A stretch of 30,648 nt of DNA from Quisquiliibacterium sp. (GTDB lineage: Bacteria > Pseudomonadota > Gammaproteobacteria > Burkholderiales > Burkholderiaceae_E): contig JAURMJ010000101.1 in NCBI GenBank assembly GCA_030830765.1, positions 1 through 30,648 of the forward strand, written 5' to 3'. Below are positions 15,281 through 23,425 of this stretch, piece by piece. The position numbers were made by a program, and so were the translations under genes. Position 1 is the stretch's first letter. The number at the start of each line of letters is the position of its first letter. The notes beneath the pieces were generated by a model. The model saw nothing but the letters and a program-made list of their open reading frames with translations. It was not told where the DNA came from and did not search any database.

Positions 15281-16264
15281 ATGGAAATTCTGATTACCGG
15301 CGGGGCCGGTTTCCTTGGGCAGCAACTGATCCGTCGTCTGTTGGAGCAGGGCAGGATCGAACTTGACGGCAAGCAGCATCCGATTTCGCGCATCGTCTGT
15401 TTTGACCAGGGCGAGGGCGCAACCGTCGATCCGAAGGTGGCCAATGTCGCCGGTAGCATTTCGGATCAGGCGACCGTGTCGTCGTTGGTCAATCGTGATA
15501 CCGGTGTCGTCGTGCATCTGGCGGCTGTAGTCAGTGGCACGGCCGAGGCGGACTTTGATCTGGGGATGCGTGTGAATCTGAATGGCACGCGCAATCTGCT
15601 TGAAGCGTGCCGGGCGGTTGGCACCGTGCCGCGCGTCTTGTTTTCGAGTTCGATCGCTGTGTTTGGAGGCGACCTGCCCGAGCTGGTCACTGACGCCACC
15701 ACGCCGACGCCGCAGGGCTCCTATGGCGTGCAAAAACTGATTGGCGAGCAGCTGGTACAGGACTACACCCGCAAGGGTTTCATTGACGGGCGTGCCGTCC
15801 GAGTTCCAACCGTGGTCGTGCGTCCCGGGGCACCGAACGGAGCGGCCTCGGGCTTTGCCTCCGGCATCATTCGCGAACCGCTGGCCGGCGTCGAGGCAAT
15901 CCTGCCGGTCGATCCGTCGACCGAGATGTGGGTAGCATCCCCGCGCACCGTGGTCGGCATGTTCCTGCATGCGCTTGCGCTGCCTGGCGAGGCCTGGGGC
16001 TGGAACCGGGCGATCAATCTGCCGGGTCTGGTTGCGTCAATGACCGAGGAAATGGCTGCGCTGCGCAAGTTTGGTGGCGAGGCAGCGGTCGCACTGGTAC
16101 GTCATCAGCCTGACGAGAAGGTACTCAAGCTGGTGCGCACCTGGGCTGCCCGTTTCGACACGAGTCGCGCCCTGTCGATGGGCTTCAAGGCCGATGCCGA
16201 TTTCGATTCGATTGTGAAAGCGTATATCGAAGACAACCCGGATGCCGTTCGGATCCACGCCTGA
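15281..16264 (+). CDS. denD: D-erythronate dehydrogenase (SDR/epimerase family)
   Basis: This 327-residue extended short-chain dehydrogenase has the NAD loop TGGAGFLG at 6-13 and the catalytic pair Y148 and K152 (SYGVQK), with the serine from FSSSIAVFGGDLP. The segments HLAAVVSGTAEADFDLGMRV, FASGIIREPLAGVEAI and the C-terminal FKADADFDSIVKAYIED are characteristic of DenD. DenD oxidises D-erythronate to 2-oxo-D-erythronate. ATG 15281 has AAGGAG 11 bases upstream; the frame is open earlier but overlaps the DUF3025 gene. The usual partners (OtnI, OtnK, OtnC) are not in the window. Related sugar-acid substrates are possible. Confidence 0.85.
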   Translation: MEILITGGAGFLGQQLIRRLLEQGRIELDGKQHPISRIVCFDQGEGATVDPKVANVAGSISDQATVSSLVNRDTGVVVHLAAVVSGTAEADFDLGMRVNLNGTRNLLEACRAVGTVPRVLFSSSIAVFGGDLPELVTDATTPTPQGSYGVQKLIGEQLVQDYTRKGFIDGRAVRVPTVVVRPGAPNGAASGFASGIIREPLAGVEAILPVDPSTEMWVASPRTVVGMFLHALALPGEAWGWNRAINLPGLVASMTEEMAALRKFGGEAAVALVRHQPDEKVLKLVRTWAARFDTSRALSMGFKADADFDSIVKAYIEDNPDAVRIHA

Positions 16265-16282
16265 GGCCGGCTGTTCGGAAAC

Positions 16283-16310
16283 CAGGGCATTGTCCGTCGG
16301 TCATGCCCTG
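16283..16310 (+). terminator. Hairpin after denD, possible terminator
   Basis: CAGGGCAT (16283-16290) and ATGCCCTG (16303-16310) form a perfect 8-bp stem with a 12-base loop, 18 bases after the denD stop. It is followed by AAAGAAAC rather than a T-run, so intrinsic termination is doubtful. It separates denD from the rnpB promoter. Confidence 0.4.
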
Positions 16311-16365
16311 AAAGAAACGATTCATCGGATTGCAGACAGTGCTCGCCTGGTAGCGCCTGCCGCAG

Positions 16366-16371
16366 TAAACT
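16366..16371 (+). promoter_or_regulatory. Candidate -10 element of the rnpB promoter
   Basis: TAAACT lies seven bases before the first base of the rnpB P1 helix, the right place for a sigma-70 -10 box of a gene whose transcript starts at or near mature RNA. No good -35 hexamer lies 16-18 bases upstream, so the call rests on position and the -10 match only. Confidence 0.35.
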
Positions 16372-16377
16372 GACGGG

Positions 16378-16803
16378 GCGGAGCAGGCTGGACGGTCGCT
16401 GGTGGCGCAAGCTGCTGGAGGAAGGTCCGGACTCCAAAGGGCAGGGTGCTGGTCAACGGCCAGGCGCAGCAAGTCGAAAGACCCAAGGCGACGGAAAGTG
16501 GAACAGAGAGCAGACCGCCGATGACCGCTTCGCAGGCCGGTGAAAGCCGGTATGCAGGTGGTCAGGCAAGGGTGAAACGGTGAGGTAAGAGCTCACCGCG
16601 CACGTGGTGACATGTGTGGCACGCTAAACCCCACCCGGAGCAACACCAAATAGGCACGCGATCTGGCGCATGCGCCGGGCAGGACGGCCCGTCCGAGCGT
16701 GCGGGTAGGTGGCTAGAGCGCGCAGGTAACTGCGCGCCCAGAGGAATGACCGTCAGGCCGGGAAACCGGCCGACAGAATCCGGCCTATAGGCCTGCTCCG
16801 CCT
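16378..16803 (+). ncRNA. rnpB: RNase P RNA, bacterial class A
   Basis: This is the catalytic RNA of RNase P, which trims the 5' leader from tRNA precursors together with the small protein RnpA. The terminal P1 helix is a perfect 11-bp pairing of 16378-16388 (GCGGAGCAGGC) with 16791-16801. The universal core is present: GAGGAAGGTCCGGACTCC at 16418-16435, AGGGCAGGGTGC, CAGAGAGCAGACCGCC, GGTAAGAG, CCACCCGGAGCAA with CCAAATAG, and the 3' ACAGAATCCGGCC at 16773-16785. The long-range P4 helix pairs CCGGA (16427-16431) with TCCGG (16779-16783); E. coli has CCGGG with CCCGG, a compensatory change supporting a functional RNA. About 426 nt is longer than the E. coli RNA (377). The ends are set from P1 and may be off by a few bases. 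Confidence 0.96.
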
Positions 16804-16813
16804 TCATTTATTC

Positions 16814-16838
16814 AGGCGATACTTTCAGTTATTCGCCT
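16814..16838 (+). terminator. Hairpin just after rnpB, possible terminator
   Basis: AGGCGA (16814-16819) and TCGCCT (16833-16838) pair across a 13-base AT-rich loop, 10 bases after the predicted end of RNase P RNA. The following sequence is AT-rich, with a T-run about 20 bases later (16859-16864). It may set the 3' end of the precursor transcript. The stem is short. Confidence 0.4.
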
Positions 16839-16862
16839 ATCCAATTAATTTATTTAGGTTTT

Positions 16863-16928
16863 TTGGAAATTGGCACTTTAGCCTTCTGCGCTAAGTGCTT
16901 GTCTCCATTGGGAAAATTCAATTTCCAA
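16863..16928. repeat. Perfect 10-bp inverted repeat enclosing a second hairpin
   Basis: TTGGAAATTG (16863-16872) and CAATTTCCAA (16919-16928) are exact reverse complements, 46 bases apart. Between them GCACTTTAGC (16873-16882) pairs with GCTAAGTGC (16890-16898) with one bulged base and a 7-base loop. The outer repeat ends two bases before the mraZ -35 box. It could be a protein-binding pair or an RNA structure if transcription continues from rnpB. It lies in the most AT-rich stretch of the window. Confidence 0.6.
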
Positions 16929-16929
16929 C

Positions 16930-16958
16930 TTGACCCACGAAACCCCTTTCGATAGAGT
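16930..16958 (+). promoter_or_regulatory. Predicted sigma-70 promoter of the dcw cluster
   Basis: TTGACC (16930-16935) and TAGAGT (16953-16958) match the -35 and -10 consensus in 5 and 4 of 6 bases, with an ideal 17-base spacer. Transcription would start near 16965, leaving a leader of about 80 bases before mraZ. The MraZ boxes begin at the end of the -10 box, so repressor binding would block initiation. Confidence 0.6.
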
Positions 16959-16996
16959 GGGGTCTGGTGTGAAAAAGTGGTGAATTGTGGGTTAAA
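16957..16996 (+). promoter_or_regulatory. MraZ operator: four decamer boxes
   Basis: GTGG-type boxes start at 16957 (GTGGGGTCTG), 16967 (GTGTGAAAAA), 16977 (GTGGTGAATT) and 16987 (GTGGGTTAAA), each exactly 10 bases apart. Known MraZ operators are direct repeats of TGGGN with 5-base spacers just upstream of mraZ, bound by the ring-shaped MraZ. The second box is the weakest. Position after the promoter and upstream of mraZ supports autorepression of the cluster. Confidence 0.82.
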
Positions 16997-17046
16997 AAGG
17001 TTTGCCGTTTATTGGCTCGCCTGAATCAACTGGATCCCAATAGAGC

Positions 17047-17475
17047 ATGTTTCAGGGAAGTTCCGCGCTGTCATTGGATGCCAAGGGACGTTTGACCGTC
17101 CCGGCACGGCACCGTGACGCCCTGAGTCTGCAGTCTGAGGGGCGCGTGACCCTGACCAGGCATCCGGACGGATGCCTGATGCTTTTCCCCCGTCCAGTCT
17201 GGGAAGTTCATCGAGAGCGCATTGCAGCGCTGCCGATCTCTGCGCGCCCATGGCAGCGGATCTTTCTGGGCAGTGCCACCGATGTCGACATGGATTCGGC
17301 TGGACGGATTCTGGTTTCACCCGAGCTGCGCCAGGCGGCCGGGCTCGCAAAGGATGTGATGCTGCTCGGGATGGGGAGTCACTTCGAGGTCTGGGACAGT
17401 CCGTCACTGGCTGCCAAGGACCAGGAGGCGATCGCGGCGGGCATGCCCGACGCCCTGGCGAACTTCTCTTTTTAG
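17047..17475 (+). CDS. mraZ: Transcriptional regulator MraZ
   Basis: This 142-residue DNA-binding protein of the SpoVT-AbrB swapped-hairpin fold forms a ring and represses the dcw promoter. Two half-domains are visible: [15 protein letters not shown] (about 10-24) and [15 protein letters not shown] (about 81-95), each with the conserved D-x-x-G-R core. The start [15 protein letters not shown] is nearly universal for MraZ. Length is close to the family norm of about 150. ATG 17047 has only a weak ribosome site. The four-box operator just upstream is its expected target. It is followed after 9 bases by rsmH, the usual partner, whose overproduction is reported to counteract MraZ. Confidence 0.97.
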   Translation: MFQGSSALSLDAKGRLTVPARHRDALSLQSEGRVTLTRHPDGCLMLFPRPVWEVHRERIAALPISARPWQRIFLGSATDVDMDSAGRILVSPELRQAAGLAKDVMLLGMGSHFEVWDSPSLAAKDQEAIAAGMPDALANFSF

Positions 17476-17484
17476 GCGGCGCAA

Positions 17485-18483
17485 TTGACTCGGCAGCAAG
17501 GCGAATCGGGGCACATTTCGGTCCTGCTTCAGGAGTCGATCAATGCGTTGGCGATCCGTCCGGACGGGGTTTACCTGGACGGCACCTTCGGCCGTGGCGG
17601 ACACAGTGCGGCGATTCTGAAGGGCCTTGGGCCCACCGGTCGGCTGGTCGCGATTGATCGCGACCCACAGGCTGTGCAGGCCGCAAGGCCACTGGAGAAG
17701 AGTGAAGGACGTTTCCGGATCGTGCATGCGCGTTTTTCGCAGCTGGCCTCGGTGCTCGATGCATTGGGCATCGACACGCTGGACGGCATCCTGCTCGATC
17801 TCGGTGTTTCGTCCCCTCAGCTTGATGACCCGTCGCGTGGATTCAGCTTTCGCGAAGACGGACCGCTCGACATGCGCATGGATCCGGCGCACGGCATGTC
17901 GGCACGCCAATGGCTGCTCGTCGCGTCGGAAGACGAGATTGCCGAAGTGGTGAGGACCTATGGTGAAGAACGGTTTGCTTTTCCGATTGCAAAGGCGGTT
18001 GTTGCTCGCCGCGCAGATGTCGGCGATGCCGCATTCGAGACAACTGGGGAGCTTGCCCGCCTCGTGGCAGGGGTCGTGCGTCGACGCCAGAGGCGCCCGG
18101 AGATTGGCAAGGACCCGGCAACGCGCACCTTTCAGGCTTTACGGATTTTCGTCAATCAGGAACTTGAAGAGCTCGAGGCTGGCCTAGAGGCCGCCGTCAG
18201 CCGGCTGCGGCCGGGTGGGCGTCTTGCCGTGATCAGTTTTCATTCGCTCGAAGATCGGATCGTTAAGCAGTTCATTGCCCGGGAGACTGGGCGTACGGCT
18301 GCTCGAGACCCGGTGCGCGGCACGCTCGCGGCCGGTGTCCGTGTACGCCTGCGCTCGATTGGGCGCGTGTTACCCGACGATTTTGAGGTTCAGAGCAATC
18401 CGCGGGCGCGCTCGGCGGTGCTGCGTGTTGCCGAACGTCTGGCCGACGAGCCAGATCGGGATGTTGCGGAGCGTGTGCGGTGA
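17485..18483 (+). CDS. rsmH: 16S rRNA m4C1402 methyltransferase RsmH (MraW)
   Basis: This 332-residue cytoplasmic SAM-dependent methyltransferase modifies N4 of C1402 in 16S rRNA, tuning the ribosomal P site. The SAM loop GTFGRGGHS is at 33-41. It is followed by [32 protein letters not shown] (in pieces), DMRMDP and the C-terminal [17 protein letters not shown], all family hallmarks. The start is TTG 17485: conserved GHISVLLQE begins nine residues in, and no ATG or GTG lies between the mraZ stop and that motif. The TTG could lower expression. Its stop overlaps ftsL as GTGA. Confidence 0.97.
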   Translation: MTRQQGESGHISVLLQESINALAIRPDGVYLDGTFGRGGHSAAILKGLGPTGRLVAIDRDPQAVQAARPLEKSEGRFRIVHARFSQLASVLDALGIDTLDGILLDLGVSSPQLDDPSRGFSFREDGPLDMRMDPAHGMSARQWLLVASEDEIAEVVRTYGEERFAFPIAKAVVARRADVGDAAFETTGELARLVAGVVRRRQRRPEIGKDPATRTFQALRIFVNQELEELEAGLEAAVSRLRPGGRLAVISFHSLEDRIVKQFIARETGRTAARDPVRGTLAAGVRVRLRSIGRVLPDDFEVQSNPRARSAVLRVAERLADEPDRDVAERVR

Positions 18484-18779
18484 ACCGGCTCAATATTCTG
18501 CTGTCCGCGGTGCTCGTTTTTTGCGCGCTGGGGCTGGTCGCGTCACAGGATCGAGCCCGCAAGCTGTTCGTCGACCTGGAGCGCAGTCAAGCCAAGGCGA
18601 AACAGCTCGAGGTGCAGTGGAACCAGCTTGAGCTCGAGCAGAGTCGACTGGCGACTTCCTCGCTGATTGACTCAAAGGCGCGCAAGGGCCTGTCGATGCA
18701 GCCGGCACCTGCGCAACGCACGCTGTATCTGGTGGTCGAACCGATCAGTGAGCAGACTGCAATGGGGCCGCAGCGATGA
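18480..18779 (+). CDS. ftsL: Cell division protein FtsL
   Basis: This 99-residue bitopic inner-membrane protein of the divisome has a short cytoplasmic N-terminus. One membrane helix follows (about residues 4-22, [17 protein letters not shown]), then a periplasmic coiled coil with heptad hydrophobics through [22 protein letters not shown]. FtsL joins FtsB and FtsQ and activates the FtsW-FtsI septal synthase. Sequence identity within the family is low; identification rests on size, layout and position between rsmH and ftsI. It starts with GTG overlapping the rsmH stop, and its own stop overlaps ftsI as ATGA. Confidence 0.93.
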   Translation: MNRLNILLSAVLVFCALGLVASQDRARKLFVDLERSQAKAKQLEVQWNQLELEQSRLATSSLIDSKARKGLSMQPAPAQRTLYLVVEPISEQTAMGPQR

Positions 18780-20509
18780 ATCGCGGACTGCCGTTCTCCG
18801 CCAATCCGCTGCTTGAGGTGCGGCTGCCGGCATTCCGTTCGCGGTTGGTGATGCTGCTGGTCGCACTGGCTTTTGTTGCGCTGGCTGCGCGTGCGATCTA
18901 CCTGCAGGTGTTGACCAACGACTTTCTGCAGCGCCAGGGCGAAGTTCGCTACGGCCGCACAGTTGAGTTGCCTGCCTCTCGCGGCAAGGTGCTGGACCGA
19001 AACGGCATGGTGCTGGCGGCCAGCCTGCCGGCCCGGGCAATCTGGGCAATCCCAGAGGACTTTAAACCAAGCGCTGCACAGCTGACCAAGCTTGCAAAGT
19101 TACTGGGCATGTCCGAGGCTGAGATCCGCAAGCGGGTCGCGGATCAGCAAAAAACCTTTGTCTATCTGAAGCGTCAGGTCGAGGCGAAGGTTGCTGCCCA
19201 GATCGAGGAGTTGTCCATTTCCGGGGTGTATCAGCGCAAGGAATACAAGCGTTATTACCCGGAGGCCGATGCAATGGCCCACGTTGTCGGCTTCACAAAT
19301 GTCGAGGACGTCGGGCAGGAGGGCATCGAGCTGTCGCAGCAGGATCTGCTGGCCGGACGGCCAGGCAGTCGTCGTGTGATTCGCGACGGGCGTGGCCGCA
19401 CGATCGAGAGCCTGGGGCTGCTGCGAGAACCGCATGATGGGCGCGATCTGTACCTGTCGATCGACAGCAAGATCCAGTATCACGCCTATTCGGCTTTGCG
19501 TGAGGCGCTCGAGGAGCACAAGGCCAAGGCTGGCGCCGTGGTCGTGCTCGATGTGCGGTCCGGCGAAGTGCTGGCGCTGGCCAACCTGCCGACTTACAAC
19601 CCGAATGCGCGAGCGCAGCTGTCTGGCGCACAACTACGCAATCGCGTCATTACCGACACCTTCGAGCCAGGATCGACACTCAAACCGTTCACGATCATGC
19701 TGGGGCTGGAGACTGGCAAGGTTTCCCCGCAAACGATGATCGACACGGCCCCTGGCCGGCTGACCATCGGCAAACACACAATTCAAGACGCGCACCCCTA
19801 CGGCGCACTAACGGTCGAACAGGTCCTGCAGAAATCATCGAACGTCGGCACGACAAAGATCGCGTTATCGATGCCGCCGCAGAAGATGTGGGAGTTGTTT
19901 TCGTCAGTCGGTTTCGGGCAGGCGCCTGACATCGGCTTCCCGGGGGCGGTTGCCGGGCGACTGCGGCCTTACAAGAAGTGGCGACCGATCGAACAGGCGA
20001 CGATGTCGTATGGCCACGGCATCTCCGTGTCGCTGCTGCAACTGGCTCGGGCCTACACGATCTTCGCGCGCAAGGGCGACATCGTGCCTTTGAGCATGCT
20101 GCGTGTTGATGAGCCGCCGCGTGGGGTACAAGTCGTCAGCGCCAGAAATACCGACGCGGTACGCAAGATGCTCGAGATGGCTGCTGGTCCGGGGGGGACG
20201 GCGCCGCTGGCCCAGGTGCCGGGTTATCGCGTGGCTGGCAAGACTGGCACGGCCCATAAACTGATCGGCGGGCGCTACGGTAACAAGTACGTCTCGTCGT
20301 TCGTCGGTTTTGCGCCAGTATCCGACCCTCGACTCGTTGTTGCTGTGATGGTCGATGAACCAAGCGCCGGCAAGTACTACGGCGGTCTGGTGGCGGCGCC
20401 TGTTTTTTCGCGGATTGTCGGCGACGCCCTGCGGACCCTGCAGGTCACGCCTGATGCGCCGTTGACCGGACAGATGATCTCGGTCGAAGCAGTCCGGGAG
20501 AGCCTGTGA
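18776..20509 (+). CDS. ftsI: Penicillin-binding protein 3, septal transpeptidase FtsI
   Basis: This 577-residue class B penicillin-binding protein cross-links septal peptidoglycan in the periplasm. A short cytoplasmic tail is followed by one membrane helix (about 24-44, LVMLLVALAFVALAARAIYL), a pedestal domain beginning with RGKVLDRNGMVLA, and the transpeptidase domain. Catalytic serine is S300 in GSTLKP, the second motif is SSN at 354-356 and the third KTGT begins at K489. All three active-site motifs are intact. Length fits E. coli FtsI (588). Targets of beta-lactams lie here. ATG 18776 overlaps the ftsL stop, and its stop overlaps murE. Confidence 0.97.
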   Translation: MNRGLPFSANPLLEVRLPAFRSRLVMLLVALAFVALAARAIYLQVLTNDFLQRQGEVRYGRTVELPASRGKVLDRNGMVLAASLPARAIWAIPEDFKPSAAQLTKLAKLLGMSEAEIRKRVADQQKTFVYLKRQVEAKVAAQIEELSISGVYQRKEYKRYYPEADAMAHVVGFTNVEDVGQEGIELSQQDLLAGRPGSRRVIRDGRGRTIESLGLLREPHDGRDLYLSIDSKIQYHAYSALREALEEHKAKAGAVVVLDVRSGEVLALANLPTYNPNARAQLSGAQLRNRVITDTFEPGSTLKPFTIMLGLETGKVSPQTMIDTAPGRLTIGKHTIQDAHPYGALTVEQVLQKSSNVGTTKIALSMPPQKMWELFSSVGFGQAPDIGFPGAVAGRLRPYKKWRPIEQATMSYGHGISVSLLQLARAYTIFARKGDIVPLSMLRVDEPPRGVQVVSARNTDAVRKMLEMAAGPGGTAPLAQVPGYRVAGKTGTAHKLIGGRYGNKYVSSFVGFAPVSDPRLVVAVMVDEPSAGKYYGGLVAAPVFSRIVGDALRTLQVTPDAPLTGQMISVEAVRESL

Positions 20510-22062
20510 TGGTCGAACTCCAGGACAGCCCGGTGCGATCGCCATTCGTCAGTGCTCAGGCTGCCGAGATTGGGCAGTGGTTGCGCAGCCAGCTGGCCGA
20601 TGGCGCAACCCTGTGCTGCGACAGCCGCGCGGTACGCGCCGGCGATGCCTTCTTTGCGATGCCCGGGCTGCGTACCGATGGTCGGAAGTTTATTGATCAA
20701 GCCATTGCGCGTGGCGCAGCCGCGGTGATCGTCGAGCAGTCCGAGGGCCAGGCGCCCGAGACTGGCGCAGTGCCTTGTCGCCAGATCAAGGGGCTGGCCG
20801 CGCAGGCCGGACAGATCGCCAGTCAGTTCCATGGCCGACCCAGTGAACAGCTGCAGGTGGTGGCCGTGACTGGGACCAATGGCAAGACCAGCGTGTCGCA
20901 GTGGATCGCGCAAGGGCTTGCCGCCCGGGGGCAACAGACCGCAGTGATCGGCACGCTCGGTTGCGGTCCGGTCGATGCGCTTGAGGCGGGCAGCTACACG
21001 ACGCCCGACGCCCTGCAGACCCAGGCGCTGCTTGCAGATTTTGCTGTCCGGGGCATCGACACGGTTTCGATGGAGGCTTCGTCAATTGGTTTGCACCAGG
21101 GCCGGGTCAACGGCACGCGGATTCCGGTGGCGGTCTATACCAATCTGAGCCGGGATCACCTGGACTACCACGACTCGATGGATGAATACGCTGCATCCAA
21201 GGCGCTGCTGTTCGGCTGGCCCGGTCTGCAGTCGGTGGTGATCAATGGTGATGATGAGTTCTCGCCGCGCATGCTTGCGGCTGCCGTGGCCGGAGCTGGC
21301 GATACGCTGCCGCTGCGCATCGTCTACGGATTCGCACCATCGCAGTTCGGCGCGCGCGGCGATGCCGTGCTGCTGGCCGAGCGCATGGAGCAGACCGATG
21401 ACGGCGTCAGCTTCGTTCTGAGTGGAGATTACGGCCGCAGTGAAGTGCGGCTCAGTCTGCTTGGTGCCTTCAACGTCTCAAACGTGCTTGCTGTCGCTGG
21501 TTGCTGGCTGGCCATGGGAGTCTCCTTCGATCAGGTTGTCGGGCAGCTTGAACAGCTGCGGGCCGTCCCCGGACGTTTGCAGATGATCAGACGCCCCGGG
21601 GCGCCGCTTGCCGTTGTCGACTATGCGCATACACCGGATGCGCTGTCCAATGTGTTGTCTGCACTGCGTCCGGTTGCCGACGCGCGAGGCGGGGCGCTGT
21701 GGTGTCTGTTTGGCGCCGGTGGTGACCGGGATCCAGGCAAACGTCCGCTGATGGGCATGGTTGCCGAGGGCGCGGCCGATCAGCTGGTCATCACCAGCGA
21801 TAACCCGCGCAGCGAGACTCCGTTCCGCATTGTGTCCGATATTCGTGCCGGCCTGACCCGCGAACCAAGACTGACTGAACTGGATCGGCGCGCTGCAATC
21901 GAAGCCGCGCTGCGTCTGGCCGCCCCGGCGGATGTCGTGCTGATTGCCGGCAAGGGGCACGAGTTGTACCAGGAGATCGCCACCGGTCGGCAACCGTTCT
22001 CTGATGTGGCGATTGCCGGGCAGGCACTGGATCGGCGCTTGCAGGAGCATGCCGATGTTTGA
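20509..22062 (+). CDS. murE: UDP-MurNAc-tripeptide synthetase MurE (meso-diaminopimelate adding)
   Basis: This 517-residue cytoplasmic ATP-dependent Mur ligase adds the third amino acid to UDP-MurNAc-L-Ala-D-Glu. The N-terminal UMP domain has CDSRAVRAGDAFFAMPG, the ATP loop GTNGKTS lies at 122-128, and EASSIGLHQGR and TNLSRDHLDYH follow. D431-N432-P433-R434 is the signature for meso-diaminopimelate rather than lysine, as expected in Gram-negatives. ATG 20509 overlaps the ftsI stop as TGATG, with GGGAG upstream. A GTG one codon earlier is the alternative. It ends 8 bases inside murF. Confidence 0.97.
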   Translation: MVELQDSPVRSPFVSAQAAEIGQWLRSQLADGATLCCDSRAVRAGDAFFAMPGLRTDGRKFIDQAIARGAAAVIVEQSEGQAPETGAVPCRQIKGLAAQAGQIASQFHGRPSEQLQVVAVTGTNGKTSVSQWIAQGLAARGQQTAVIGTLGCGPVDALEAGSYTTPDALQTQALLADFAVRGIDTVSMEASSIGLHQGRVNGTRIPVAVYTNLSRDHLDYHDSMDEYAASKALLFGWPGLQSVVINGDDEFSPRMLAAAVAGAGDTLPLRIVYGFAPSQFGARGDAVLLAERMEQTDDGVSFVLSGDYGRSEVRLSLLGAFNVSNVLAVAGCWLAMGVSFDQVVGQLEQLRAVPGRLQMIRRPGAPLAVVDYAHTPDALSNVLSALRPVADARGGALWCLFGAGGDRDPGKRPLMGMVAEGAADQLVITSDNPRSETPFRIVSDIRAGLTREPRLTELDRRAAIEAALRLAAPADVVLIAGKGHELYQEIATGRQPFSDVAIAGQALDRRLQEHADV

Positions 22063-23425
22063 GCTGCGAGAAGCCTTGGGCTGGCTGACGCAGGCACGGC
22101 TGCAGGGCCAGGGCGATATCCGTGTGTCATCGGTCTGCACCGATACCCGCGAGCTCGTGCCCGGTTGCTTGTTCGTTGCGCTGCGTGGCGAAAATTTCGA
22201 TGCCAATGAGCTGTTGGACAAAGCTGAACAGGCAGGTGCCGCAGCGGTTGTCTGCGAGCGCGGCGAGCAGGCTCTGGGTATCCCCGCGCTGGTCGTTCCA
22301 GATTCACGGCGAGCACTGGGTGAACTGGCGCGTGGGTGGCGGCTGCGTTTTGAATTGCCGGTCATTGCGGTCACAGGCAGCAATGGCAAGACCACGGTCA
22401 AGGAGATGGTTTCCTCGATTCTCGCTGCGCATTTCGGCGAGGTCGCGCGCCTTGCCACAGCGGGCAATCTGAACAACGAGGTTGGCGTGCCGCAGACGCT
22501 GTTCAGGCTTGCAGCCAGCCATCGTGCGGCCGTCCTTGAGCTTGGGATGAATCATCCGGGCGAAATTGCCTGGCTGGCCGAGATTTCCCGCCCGACCGTT
22601 GCGCTGGTGAACAACGCGCAGCGCGAGCATCAGGAGTTTCTGAAGACTGTGGAAGCAACGGCTCGCGAGAATGGTGCGGCAATCAGCGCGCTTTCTGCGG
22701 ATGGCGTTGCCGTGTTTCCTGCAGCTGATGCGCATGTCGGGGTCTGGCGCGAACTGGCGGCTGGTCGACGCAGCCTTGAGTTCGGTCTGGGCGATGGTCC
22801 GTCGGTCAGTGCGCCGCTGCAGGCGTCACCGGCAGCGTTCGAGATCAGCATTGAAGGGCATAAGCATCAGGTCACGCTGGCGATTGACGGGCGTCACAAC
22901 GTGCTGAACGCGCTGGCCGCAGCCTCCTGCGCGCACGCGATCGGCATTGATGCCGATACGATCGTGCGCGGACTGGAGCAGTTCAGGCCCTATCGAGGGC
23001 GCCTGGTCAGGATGCGTTGTCAAAGCGGCGCGGTGCTGATCGACGATAGTTACAACGCAAACCCTGATTCGGTGCGCGCTGCAATCGATGTGCTTGCCCA
23101 GTTCGAGGGTCCGCGTGTTCTGGTGCTCGGCGACATGGGTGAGGTTGGCGAACAGGGTCCGCGTTACCACCGCGAAGTCGGTGCGTACGCCGCTGCCTGC
23201 GGCGTGGCGCATCTGCTCACGCTGGGCGCTGCAACGCGGGACGCAACGCAGGCCTTCGGAGTCGGCGCAATGCACTTCGGCGATGACCTTGATGCGTTGC
23301 TCAAGCGGGTGCACGAACTCGCGCAGCCCAATGCCTGCGTGCTGGTCAAGGGATCCATGTTCATGAAGATGGGGCGGGTCGTCAGCGCACTTGCCGGGGA
23401 CCCTGTCGCCGGAGGAGGGCACTGA
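22055..23425 (+). CDS. murF: UDP-MurNAc-tripeptide:D-Ala-D-Ala ligase MurF
   Basis: This 456-residue Mur ligase joins D-Ala-D-Ala (made by Ddl at the other end of the cluster) to the tripeptide precursor in the cytoplasm. The N-domain has [23 protein letters not shown], the ATP loop GSNGKTT is at 108-114, and [44 protein letters not shown] and VLGDMGEVG are all MurF hallmarks. ATG 22055 is chosen because AGGAG lies 7 bases before it; an ATG two codons earlier has the AGGAG only one base away. It overlaps murE by 8 bases, and the stop overlaps mraY as TGATG. Confidence 0.96.
   Translation: MFELREALGWLTQARLQGQGDIRVSSVCTDTRELVPGCLFVALRGENFDANELLDKAEQAGAAAVVCERGEQALGIPALVVPDSRRALGELARGWRLRFELPVIAVTGSNGKTTVKEMVSSILAAHFGEVARLATAGNLNNEVGVPQTLFRLAASHRAAVLELGMNHPGEIAWLAEISRPTVALVNNAQREHQEFLKTVEATARENGAAISALSADGVAVFPAADAHVGVWRELAAGRRSLEFGLGDGPSVSAPLQASPAAFEISIEGHKHQVTLAIDGRHNVLNALAAASCAHAIGIDADTIVRGLEQFRPYRGRLVRMRCQSGAVLIDDSYNANPDSVRAAIDVLAQFEGPRVLVLGDMGEVGEQGPRYHREVGAYAAACGVAHLLTLGAATRDATQAFGVGAMHFGDDLDALLKRVHELAQPNACVLVKGSMFMKMGRVVSALAGDPVAGGGH

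Noticed and set aside
13341..15459. Two long open frames (395 and 389 codons) antisense to pyrC and the DUF3025 gene
   Set aside because: Neither has conserved motifs or ribosome sites. Both lie opposite genes with strong family evidence.
21478..22476. A 332-codon open frame opposite murE and murF
   Set aside because: Antisense shadow of two well-supported Mur ligase genes.
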